In this document: one piece after another, positions 7,925 to 15,005 of the stretch
Position numbering within the stretch: position 1 is the first letter of the stretch
Layout: each line of letters begins with the position of its first letter
Origin: Planctomycetota bacterium
GTDB lineage: Bacteria; Planctomycetota; SZUA-567; H5-PLA8
Reading direction: 5' to 3'
Assembly (NCBI GenBank): GCA_023150555.1
Contig: JAKLKQ010000008.1
Coordinates: 86,778 to 150,777 of the forward strand
Length of the DNA: 64,000 bases
Notes under the pieces: model-generated
The model's input: the letters and a program-made list of their open reading frames with translations, nothing else
The model's database searches: none
What the model was told of the DNA's origin: nothing
Made by a program: the position numbers and the translations under genes

Positions 7925-8452
7925 ATGGCCGCGCCGCATGCGCCCGTGATGGTCACGCCACTGGTCGCGCTGCTCTACGGCAGCGAGGCGCAATACGCCG
8001 CCGCGCGCGAGGCCCTCGAAGGCCGCTTCGGGGCAGTGGAACTCGAGAGCCCCGCGTTTCCGTTCACGAGCACCGACTATTATGCTGCGCAGATGGGCGA
8101 ATCCATCACCCGCCGATTCCTCACCTTCGCGCGCCTGGCCGACGCGTCGGAACTCGCCGCGTGGAAGCTCTTCTCGAACGAACTCGAAGGAAAGCTCGCC
8201 GCGCGCTTCGCCGGCGGGCCGCCGCGCCCGGTCAACGTCGATCCGGGCTACGTCACCGGCGCGAAGCTGGTGCTGGCCAGCACCAAGGACTTCGCGCACC
8301 GCATCTACCTGCGCGATGGGATCTTCGCCGAGATCACCCTGCGCTTCCGCGACGGCGCCTGGCAGGCGCACGAGTTCACTTTCCCGGATTTTCGCGCCGA
8401 GACCTATCACTCCTTTCTTAAACAGGCACGGGACAAGCACTTAGCCAAATAG
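7925..8452 (+). CDS. DUF4416 family protein
   Basis: Protein of 175 residues matching the DUF4416 pattern: an N-terminal LVALLYGSEAQY strand, LESPAFPFTSTDYYAAQMG, LFSNELE, and the strongest block VDPGYVTGAKLVLASTKDFAHRIYL (residues about 103-127, quoted only in part), then a C-terminal FPDFRAETYHSF. The biochemical role of this family is unknown. It is soluble and has no signal peptide. AGAGGT lies upstream of the ATG. It sits at the end of the run of plus-strand genes that begins with the YkgJ protein. Confidence 0.82.
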   Translation: MAAPHAPVMVTPLVALLYGSEAQYAAAREALEGRFGAVELESPAFPFTSTDYYAAQMGESITRRFLTFARLADASELAAWKLFSNELEGKLAARFAGGPPRPVNVDPGYVTGAKLVLASTKDFAHRIYLRDGIFAEITLRFRDGAWQAHEFTFPDFRAETYHSFLKQARDKHLAK

Positions 8453-8578
8453 CGGCTTTTCGTACGTATGCGTAAATTCTGTCGAATCGCGCTCCGGCCT
8501 GGACCGTCTTACGTGCAGCGGAGCGCTCCGGTGCGTTCCGCCTCCTTCATATAGATCGACGGGACGGAGGCGACGGCC

Positions 8579-9523
8579 ATGGGCATGCGGTGGGCGGTCG
8601 GCGGGTTGGTGGCGGCGCTGGGTCTGGCGGTGGCCGTGGGCGGCTGGGGCTGGCAGGAACAATCCGCGCGCGTGGCCGCCGAGCAGAAGGTCGCCGCGGC
8701 GCGGGACGCAGCGCGCGCGCAGGCCGGGGAACTGGAAGCGGCCCGCGCCGAGATCAAGGCGGCGGCCGAGAAGCTTTCGGCCGCGAGCGAAGACTTCGAA
8801 GCGATGCGCCGCAGTTGGGGCCTGGAACGCGGGCGCCTCTCGATCCGCGGGGACCTGCTGACGGTCGAGAACGGCGAGCTGAGCGACCAGGTCAAGGAAC
8901 TCAACGACCGGCTTCAGGCCGCGGGGCTGGCCACGCAGAACCTGGATGCTTCGCTGAACGCCGAGCAGGAACGCCGCCGGCAGCTCGAGGCCACCCTGGC
9001 CGCCGAACGCGACGCCGCCGAGGAGACCGCCGGGGCGCTGCGCGAGCGCGAAGCCGAGGCGCTGCAGCGCGCCGAGGCCAAGGCCCGCGACCTGAAGCGG
9101 GCGCAGAGCGAGGCCAAGGCTGCGCAGGAGCGCCTCGACCAGGCCGCCAACGCCGCGAAGGCGCTGCAGCAGCAGAACAACGCGCTGGCGCAGGACGTGC
9201 AGGACGCCAACGCGGGACTCAACGCCGCCAACGCGGGCCTCGCGCAAGCCAACGCGAACCTCGCCGAGTTTAACGCAGACTGGAGCCGCGCGCTCGCGCA
9301 GATGAACGCGCTCGAACGCCTGAACCGGCGTCTGGATCACGACCTGCGCGCCGCGCGCGCGGAGATCGAACGCCTGCGCACCGAGCTGGCCAAGTACACG
9401 CCGCGCCCGCAGCCCCAACCCCAGCCGCGCCCGCCGCACGGCGGCCCCGGCCACCAGCGCCCCGGCTACGACCTGGAGCTGGACGGCGCCACCGGCCGCG
9501 CGGTGGTCAGCAACGGGAGGTAG
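8579..9523 (+). CDS. Membrane-anchored long coiled-coil protein
   Basis: Protein of 314 residues. An uncleaved N-terminal membrane anchor (about residues 5-24, VGGLVAALGLAVAVGGWGW) is followed by roughly 240 residues of almost unbroken Ala/Glu/Arg/Gln heptads, so a long coiled coil. There is an internal NAGLNAAN/NAGLAQAN repeat around residues 205-225. The tail is Pro/Arg/Gln-rich (PRPQPQPQPRPP). The layout suggests a periplasmic spacer or a structural protein; no enzymatic motif is seen. A GGAGG Shine-Dalgarno lies 8 nt before the ATG. The Ala-rich composition makes similarity searches unreliable here. Confidence 0.75.
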   Translation: MGMRWAVGGLVAALGLAVAVGGWGWQEQSARVAAEQKVAAARDAARAQAGELEAARAEIKAAAEKLSAASEDFEAMRRSWGLERGRLSIRGDLLTVENGELSDQVKELNDRLQAAGLATQNLDASLNAEQERRRQLEATLAAERDAAEETAGALREREAEALQRAEAKARDLKRAQSEAKAAQERLDQAANAAKALQQQNNALAQDVQDANAGLNAANAGLAQANANLAEFNADWSRALAQMNALERLNRRLDHDLRAARAEIERLRTELAKYTPRPQPQPQPRPPHGGPGHQRPGYDLELDGATGRAVVSNGR

Positions 9524-9560
9524 AACGGGGCGCTTCCGTTCTGCGGAACGACCCCAACAC

Positions 9561-9598
9561 AGAGGGCGCAGAGAACTAAGAGGTCACAGAGAACCATC
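9561..9598. repeat. CACAGAG-type short repeat tract
   Basis: Three spaced cAGAG units (acacagag, gcagagaac, tcacagagaacc) occur just after the coiled-coil gene. They resemble one arm of the inverted CACAGAG repeat at 26478-26617. Immediately downstream, GCGGCC-GAA-GGCCGC (9623-9637) is a perfect hairpin with no T-run. This looks like a remnant of the same repeat family. Confidence 0.5.
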
Positions 9599-9733
9599 TA
9601 TGGGTGGCCCGCCCCGCAGGGGGCGGCCGAAGGCCGCAAGAAGCACCTGCCATTTACATACGCAAAGCGGTAGTCGAGACTCGGTTCATCTGTCCTTCTT
9701 CATGGGTGCTGCAATTCGAGCGTCGCGGTGCCA

Positions 9734-10075
9734 TTTCCTTTTGCTGTTCTTCAGTTTTTTTGGGTCTTGCCGTTTGCAGTTTTCCGTTTCCGTTACTCGC
9801 CCTCGCCGCTCACCCTGGCGTTCGCCGTTCACGTAGACCTTATTTGCACGCCGCGCAGCACGTGGCGCAATGTAACACATCCACGATGTGCACCGATTCT
9901 GTAAGTCCTTATTGCAGGTCGCGAATGCACCGATGTGCAATAAGGACTTACGCGAACGCACAATGTATCGGTTATCGAATGTTCTGCATAACACCCATTG
10001 TGCATGGGTTCAAAGTAGCGAAATTTCGCGACCGACAAAAAGTGTCAGTCGCGAAATCTCGCGACTTCGTTTTCA
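9734..10075. repeat. Dispersed structured intergenic element, copy 1
   Basis: About 340 bp that match 37189-37520 in three blocks. Block 1 (9734-9792) is pyrimidine-rich, containing CCTTTTGCTGTT and CAGTTTTTTTGG. Block 2 has a stem TGCACGCCG (9845-9853) / CGATGTGCA (9884-9892) around a 30-nt loop ending GTAACACATCCA, then 8 nt, then GTAAGTCCTTATT (9901-9913). Block 3 (10017-10068) has two palindromes of the GCGAAATTTCGCGA type. The element fills the gap between two convergent genes and ends about 20-30 bp from the stop of the anti-sigma gene. No protein is encoded and no known RNA or IS family is recognised. Confidence 0.8.
9901..9951. repeat. Perfect 16-bp inverted repeat within element copy 1
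   Basis: GTAAGTCCTTATTGCA (9901-9916) is the exact reverse complement of 9936-9951, with a 19-nt loop. The second arm continues to CGCG (9954). Only copy 1 has the full second arm; in copy 2 just GACTTAC remains (about 37512-37518). With no T-run it is unlikely to be a simple terminator. Confidence 0.8.
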
Positions 10076-10093
10076 AGTGGTTCTGCGTCGATC

Positions 10094-11032
10094 TTAAACG
10101 GCGGGAATTTGCTTCGCGGCGGCGCCGGTCTGCGGCGGAACGCCCTGCGCGTCGGGGGTCGCGCCGCTGGGGTTGGGCACGATCTCCATGTTGGGCTCGT
10201 TCTCGAGGTACGAGTCAAAGGCTTGCGCGGACCAGACTTCCATGCGGCCCTTGAGCTTGAGCAGGACCAGCTTGCTGCCCTTGCGGCCCAGGTACGGCGT
10301 GGCGAAGTCCTTGGGCAGCCGGATCTCGCCGCCGACGACCGTCGCCGTGATCGCGCGCTGCATCATTGCTTCGAGCTGCTTCTGGTCGACGCCCTTGCTC
10401 TGCTTCATCGCGTCGATCTCGTCGGCCGTGTACGCGACGATGCAAGTTTCGTACGCGCGGCTGTTTACGTTTGGGACGAGGTAGAGTTTCTCGGCCTGCG
10501 TGGCCTGCGCGACGTCGAAGGCGTTCTCGCCCAGCACCGTCTCCCAGCGCTCGGGCGCGTCGCGGCGTTCGTCTTTTAGCGCTTTCATCCGCAGCGCCAT
10601 AAGTTCTTCCGCCGTAAGGTCTTTGCCCTTCGGCAGGATCACGAAGCGCGCCACGCCGACGGCGACGAGCACCACCGCGGCGGCCGCCGCCACGTAGCGC
10701 ATCCCTGGTCCGCGCTTTTCTTCGCGACGGCGCGTGCCGAAGTTGCCGGAGACCACGCGGCGCGAGCTGGGGCGCTTGGCGCGCTGCGTCTCGCCGGCGG
10801 GCGCGGCTTTCGCCGTCGCGATTCTCTCGCGGAGCTTCGCGTTAAAGTTTTCACTGACCTGTACTTGGGGAATCGCGCGGGCGGCCTCCAGGGCCCCGCG
10901 GAGGGCCTCGAGTTCGGCGCGGCATGCGGCGCAGCCTTCGGCGTGCGCGCGGACCGCATCGGCACGCGCGGCCTCGAGCTCGCCCTGGATCAGGGCGACG
11001 AGGTCTTCGCGGAGCGGGTCGGTGCAGTCCAT
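10094..11032 (-). CDS. Transmembrane anti-sigma factor with zinc-finger (HxxxCxxC) domain
   Basis: Protein of 312 residues. The cytoplasmic N-terminus carries the anti-sigma zinc motif HAEGCAAC (H-x3-C-x2-C, near residue 30). A single membrane segment (VAAAAAVVLVAVGVARFVIL) lies near residues 112-133. The external part of about 180 residues is unrecognised. It lies 18 bp downstream of an ECF sigma factor gene, on the same strand, and should hold that sigma factor inactive at the membrane until a signal reaches the outer domain. The gene ends within a few tens of bases of the dispersed element, which would therefore lie in the 3' part of its message. Confidence 0.87.
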   Translation of the reverse strand: MDCTDPLREDLVALIQGELEAARADAVRAHAEGCAACRAELEALRGALEAARAIPQVQVSENFNAKLRERIATAKAAPAGETQRAKRPSSRRVVSGNFGTRRREEKRGPGMRYVAAAAAVVLVAVGVARFVILPKGKDLTAEELMALRMKALKDERRDAPERWETVLGENAFDVAQATQAEKLYLVPNVNSRAYETCIVAYTADEIDAMKQSKGVDQKQLEAMMQRAITATVVGGEIRLPKDFATPYLGRKGSKLVLLKLKGRMEVWSAQAFDSYLENEPNMEIVPNPSGATPDAQGVPPQTGAAAKQIPAV

Positions 11033-11050
11033 CGTTCTCTTCTCTCTCGG

Positions 11051-11668
11051 TCAGGCCTTCTCGGCCGCCTCGTCCAGCGTCTGCCAGGGCCCAGTGGTGT
11101 CCTTCAGCAGGCGCGCCAGGGACTTCCTCAGGCGCTGCACCGCGTGGAACATGCGGCTCTTGACGGTGCCGACGGGGATCTCCAGGGTCTCGCTTATCTC
11201 CTGGTACCGCATCCCTTTAACTTCGCTGAGGATGAACACGATCTTGTGTTCTTCCGGCAGCTCGTCAATCGCCTCCACCACCGCGTCCGCCAGTTCGTCC
11301 TTCTTCACCGTCGCGCCGGGGTCTTCGGCCTTCACTTGCAGCGCCACGCCCAGCGACTTGCCTTCGTCCGTCTCCGCGTCCAGCGAGCGGTTCTTGCGTT
11401 CCGACTTCGTCCGGCGCAAGTGGTCGATCCAGCAGTTGCGCGCGATGCGGTAGAGGTACGTCGTGAACTTGGCCTGGGGCGTATACTCTTCCTTGTGCAG
11501 GTACAGTTTCAGGAAGACGTCCTGGGCCAAGTCCTCCGCCAGCGCGTGCTCCCAGACCAGCCGGTGGAAGAAGTTCACGAGGCCCTGCCGGTGCCGCTCG
11601 ACCAGGACCTCGAAAGCCCCCTCATCGCCGGCCGCAAGGGCCGCCATCAGCTCGGGGTCGCTCTTCAT
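11051..11668 (-). CDS. ECF-type RNA polymerase sigma factor
   Basis: Protein of 205 residues. Region 2 covers about residues 20-90, with the -10 recognition segment AEDLAQDVFLKLY...TTYLYRIARNCWIDHLRR. Region 4 covers about residues 130-190, with ELPEEHKIVFILSEVKGMRYQEISE and the helix-turn-helix IPVGTVKSRMFHAVQRLR. There is no region 3, as expected for ECF sigmas. It is transcribed with the zinc-finger anti-sigma downstream. Targets are unknown. Confidence 0.93.
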   Translation of the reverse strand: MKSDPELMAALAAGDEGAFEVLVERHRQGLVNFFHRLVWEHALAEDLAQDVFLKLYLHKEEYTPQAKFTTYLYRIARNCWIDHLRRTKSERKNRSLDAETDEGKSLGVALQVKAEDPGATVKKDELADAVVEAIDELPEEHKIVFILSEVKGMRYQEISETLEIPVGTVKSRMFHAVQRLRKSLARLLKDTTGPWQTLDEAAEKA

Positions 11669-11982
11669 GAGCCCATCCCACCCCGTGCTGCAGCCATATC
11701 AACGCAGGCCGCCGCGCCGGGGTTCATGAAAAGCGATTTTTCTAAGTGCATACATCCACCTAAGTTACAAGGGCGCCGGGCCGTAGCCTCTCAAAGTGCA
11801 GTAACGCGGGCAAGCGCCTTTTCCGGCGTCCTTTTTCGGACGAACGCCGGGCTCTCCTTGGGCCGAAGGCTATCCGATTTCACGCCGCGCGGGGTTCGGC
11901 GCCGGCACTCCCTTTTCCTTGCGTGCCGCGCGTAAGTCCTTAATCTCAGGGGAGTCTACGCCCTTTCAACCGGGAGCTTCGC
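11669..11982. other. Divergent intergenic region with a GTAAGTCCT motif
   Basis: A 314-bp gap between the divergent sigma-factor and sucD genes. It should hold both promoters. CGCGTAAGTCCT occurs at 11929-11940, about 45 bp before the sucD start, and is identical to 12 bp found on the opposite strand at 9943-9954 and 48843-48854. No open frame with a credible start is seen. Confidence 0.55.
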
Positions 11983-12918
11983 ATGGCCATTCTCGTCGAT
12001 TCCGCAACGCGCGTCATCTGCCAGGGCATCACCGGCAGCGCCGGCGCGACGCACACCCGCGGCTGCTACGCCTACGGCACGCGCATGGTTGGCGGCGTGA
12101 CGCCCGGCAAGGGCGGGACCTTCTTCGAGATCGAAGCCGCGCCGACCGGCGGCGGCTACGACGGCAAGGGCCCCATCAAGGAAGCCAAGCTGCCCATCTT
12201 TAACACCGTCGCCGAAGCCGTGAAGGCGACCGACGCCAACGCGACAATGATCTTCGTGCCGCCGCCCTTCGCCGCCGATGCCATCATGGAGGCCGCGGAA
12301 GCCGGCATCCGCCTGGTGATCTGCGTCACCGAGGGCATTCCCGTCGTCGACATGACCAAGGTCAAGCGCGCGCTGCAGCGCTACCCCAAGGTGCGGCTGG
12401 TCGGCCCGAACTGCCCGGGGCTGATCACGCCCGAGGCCTGCAAGATCGGCATCATGCCCGGCTACATCCACAAGGCCGGCGACATCGGGATCCTTTCGCG
12501 CAGCGGCACGCTGACCTACGAGGCCGTCTGGCAGGTGACGCAGGCGGGCTTCGGCCAGTCGAGCTGCGTCGGCATCGGCGGCGATCCCGTGAAGGGCACC
12601 GACTTCATCGACGTGCTGGAACTCTTCGAGCGCGACCCCGAGACCAAGGGCGTGGTGATGATCGGGGAGATCGGCGGCTCGGCCGAGGAAGAGGCCGCCG
12701 CGTGGATCAAGAAGAACATGTCCAAGCCCGTCGCAGCCTTCATCGCCGGCCGCACCGCGCCTCCGGGCCGCCGCATGGGCCACGCCGGCGCGATCGTGTC
12801 GGGCAAGAGCGGCACGGCGGAGAGCAAGGTCGAGGCGCTGCGCGCGGCCGGCATCGCCGTCTGCGATTCGCCCGCCGAGATCGGCGCGACGCTGCTGAAG
12901 GCGATGAAGCGCCTGTAA
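11983..12918 (+). CDS. sucD: Succinate-CoA ligase (ADP/GDP-forming) alpha subunit
   Basis: Protein of 311 residues with the family layout: a CoA-binding Rossmann domain opening with [17 protein letters not shown] and VTPGKGG, a [12 protein letters not shown] motif, and the phospho-His segment [13 protein letters not shown] near residue 265. The enzyme interconverts succinyl-CoA and succinate with nucleotide phosphorylation. GGGAGC lies upstream of the ATG. The beta subunit gene (sucC), usually immediately upstream, is not here or anywhere in the window, so the partner must be encoded elsewhere. A small zinc-ribbon gene follows by 13 bp. Confidence 0.95.
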   Translation: MAILVDSATRVICQGITGSAGATHTRGCYAYGTRMVGGVTPGKGGTFFEIEAAPTGGGYDGKGPIKEAKLPIFNTVAEAVKATDANATMIFVPPPFAADAIMEAAEAGIRLVICVTEGIPVVDMTKVKRALQRYPKVRLVGPNCPGLITPEACKIGIMPGYIHKAGDIGILSRSGTLTYEAVWQVTQAGFGQSSCVGIGGDPVKGTDFIDVLELFERDPETKGVVMIGEIGGSAEEEAAAWIKKNMSKPVAAFIAGRTAPPGRRMGHAGAIVSGKSGTAESKVEALRAAGIAVCDSPAEIGATLLKAMKRL

Positions 12919-12931
12919 TCGGGGACCGAGC

Positions 12932-13207
12932 ATGCCTGGCGACACCGGACCGGTAAAACGCTGCCTTCGCTGCGGCACCGCCATCCGCAAGCGGGTGGTC
13001 TGCCCCAGCTGCGGCTACGAGGTCCTGCCCGACAGCCAGGGTCCCTCTCCCGGCGTCACCAGCACGCAGGGTCCGATGAAGATGTGCGCGATCTGCATGG
13101 AGTCCGTGCCCGAGCACGAACTGATGGCCTTCGCCGGCCAGGAAGTCTGCCCGGACTGCTTCGAGTCCGTCAGCGGCGAAGAAGCGCCCCTAGAAGCCGG
13201 CCAGTAG
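12932..13207 (+). CDS. Small double zinc-ribbon protein
   Basis: Protein of 91 residues with two Cys-rich ribbons: CLRCGTA...CPSCGYE (residues about 11-28) and CAICMES...CPDCFES (about 52-75). All eight Cys are in CxxC pairs, so two structural zinc ions are likely. There are no membrane segments. It is probably co-transcribed with sucD. Function unknown; no link to succinate metabolism is visible. Confidence 0.7.
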   Translation: MPGDTGPVKRCLRCGTAIRKRVVCPSCGYEVLPDSQGPSPGVTSTQGPMKMCAICMESVPEHELMAFAGQEVCPDCFESVSGEEAPLEAGQ

Positions 13208-13267
13208 CGACGCGGCCGCGCTTCATCCTTCCATTCATCGATTGAACTCGGAAATCTTTCGGCGGGA

Positions 13268-14719
13268 TTAGAACTCGTCCTCGAACGGGACCTGGGTGGC
13301 CGTACGGGAGAGCTTCGCCTGTCCGGCAAAGCGCGCCCGCTGGTCGTCGGCGAGGGCCCGCAGGTCGGGCTCCTGCGCGCCGTGCTCGTTCAGAAACGCG
13401 TTCCAGGCCTGCGCGCCCGCCGCGGGATCGCGCAGGAAGGCCGCTTCGCGTCCCTTCAGCGCCTGGTAGTCGGCGAGGGCCCTGGCGCGTGCGTCCAGAG
13501 GCGACGATGCCGCGGGCGCGGCCGGCGCGGCTTGGCGCAGGTGAGGCTCCGGCTGCGGGGCGGCGGCGAGCCTGCCGCTCAAGAGCGCGTAGGCGCCCAG
13601 GCAGGCCAGGCCCAGCAGCAGAACGGCCGTCGCGGCGGCGCTGAAGATCCCGAAGTTGCGGAAGAAGCGGTCCCAGTCGGCGTGCGACGCGGCATTCCAG
13701 AAACGCGGGGCCGAAGCGCGGGGTTTGGCGGCGGGCCCGGGTTTCGCGGCGTGCGGAGCCAACGCGGCGAGCGGGTGCGGCTTGGCCTCTGCGTTTCCGG
13801 GCTTCTCGCTGCTGTAGTCCTGCAGCGAGACGAGGTGCTCGAGGCGACGCGCGACGTCCTTGGGGTCGGCCAGGCGGTCGTCGGGGCACTTCTTCAGCAG
13901 GTGCATGGTGAGCTTCTCGTACGTCTCGCTGAATTCCGGACGCAGCGCGCGCAGCGGCTGGGGCTCCTCGTAGAGGTGCTTGGCCATGACGGCGGCGGGC
14001 ACGCCCTTCTCGAAGGGCGGGTGGCCGGCGGCCATGACGTACATCGTCACGCCCAGGGCGTAGAAGTCGCTGCGCGGGTCGTTGCAGTTGCCGCGGATCA
14101 TCTCGGGGGCCATGAAATGCGGCGTCCCGATGGTGTGCTCGTCCAGGTGCTTGGCGAAGCAGGCGGCCTCGCACTTGGCCAGGCCCAGGCCGACCAGGCG
14201 CACGCGCCCGTCGGGCTCGACCATCACGTTCCGAGGCTTGAGGTTTCGGTGCACGATGCCCTTCTGCTGCAGCGCGGCCAGGGCGCGCGCGATCTGCAGG
14301 GCGATGGCGGCGGCGCGGCGTTCGCTGAAGGTGCCGCGCTCCGAGAGCATGTCCTGCAGCGTGCGGCCGCCGATGTACTCCAGCGCCGCGTAGTGGAAAC
14401 CGTCGGAGGTGCCGGTGTCGTAGAGCACCGGGAGATTGGGATGCACGACCTGCGCGAGCACGTAGGTGCTGCGGTTGAAGCGTTCCAGCGTCACCTCGCG
14501 CGGCGGCGGCCACTCGGGCAGCAGCTTCAGCGCGACGGTGCGGCCCATGCGTTCCTGGCGCGCCTTGTAGAGGGTGCAGACGGAACCTTCGTTGAGCATC
14601 TCCACCAGCGTGTAGCCGGCCACGCGCGGGAGCTCGAGCTTCGGCGTGGAACCGGTGGTGCTCTGAAGGCCGCTGGCGGAAGACATATCGGCTCTCTGGG
14701 CCAGGGGGAGCGGCGTCAT
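13268..14719 (-). CDS. Membrane-anchored Ser/Thr kinase fold, predicted pseudokinase
   Basis: Protein of 483 residues. A bacterial Ser/Thr kinase fold spans about residues 35-295, with the ATP-binding Lys kept in VALKLL (Lys65), GTPHFMAPE and SDFYALG intact. However the catalytic loop reads HRNLKPRN, so the HRD Asp is Asn159; the DFG motif reads GLG (Gly177); the alphaC Glu position is Ser84; and the Gly-rich loop is degenerate (NEGSVCTLY). I checked these codons on the DNA (aac and ggc). A membrane segment (about 357-381) leads to a 100-residue tail. Ordinary phosphotransfer is therefore unlikely and a scaffold or ligand-sensor role is more probable. An internal ATG 11 codons in is an alternative start. 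Confidence 0.88.
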   Translation of the reverse strand: MTPLPLAQRADMSSASGLQSTTGSTPKLELPRVAGYTLVEMLNEGSVCTLYKARQERMGRTVALKLLPEWPPPREVTLERFNRSTYVLAQVVHPNLPVLYDTGTSDGFHYAALEYIGGRTLQDMLSERGTFSERRAAAIALQIARALAALQQKGIVHRNLKPRNVMVEPDGRVRLVGLGLAKCEAACFAKHLDEHTIGTPHFMAPEMIRGNCNDPRSDFYALGVTMYVMAAGHPPFEKGVPAAVMAKHLYEEPQPLRALRPEFSETYEKLTMHLLKKCPDDRLADPKDVARRLEHLVSLQDYSSEKPGNAEAKPHPLAALAPHAAKPGPAAKPRASAPRFWNAASHADWDRFFRNFGIFSAAATAVLLLGLACLGAYALLSGRLAAAPQPEPHLRQAAPAAPAASSPLDARARALADYQALKGREAAFLRDPAAGAQAWNAFLNEHGAQEPDLRALADDQRARFAGQAKLSRTATQVPFEDEF

Positions 14720-15005
14720 GGGCGCGGCCCCCCGGTTACTAGACGTTTAAGTCTAGCATGCTGGGATGCGTGCGGGCAATACCCTGGGATGGATAACTTT
14801 AGGTAGCTCAAGGGCTTGTGGCTGCACATGTGCACGATCCGCACTCCTTCCGGCTCCTCGTCAGCGCGGAAGGCATAGGTGCAAACCTCATGCCGCCTGT
14901 TTCGGGCCCTTTTGTAGGCCCAGGCTACATTGCACGCTGTGAACGTCCGCCCTTCCAACGCGGCATATGTAGTTCAGGGCACCATGTGCTTCCTGGGGCG
15001 CAGCG
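14720..15005. other. Intergenic region, no recognised feature
   Basis: A 286-bp gap upstream of the pseudokinase gene and downstream of the VIT/VWA gene, both on the minus strand. It must contain the pseudokinase promoter. No credible gene, terminator or repeat was found. Confidence 0.5.

Noticed and set aside
10094-11668. A FecI/FecR-type iron-signalling system with the FecR protein at 37550.
   Set aside because: The sigma factor pairs with a zinc-finger anti-sigma, the FecR protein is about 27 kb away, and there is no TonB receptor.
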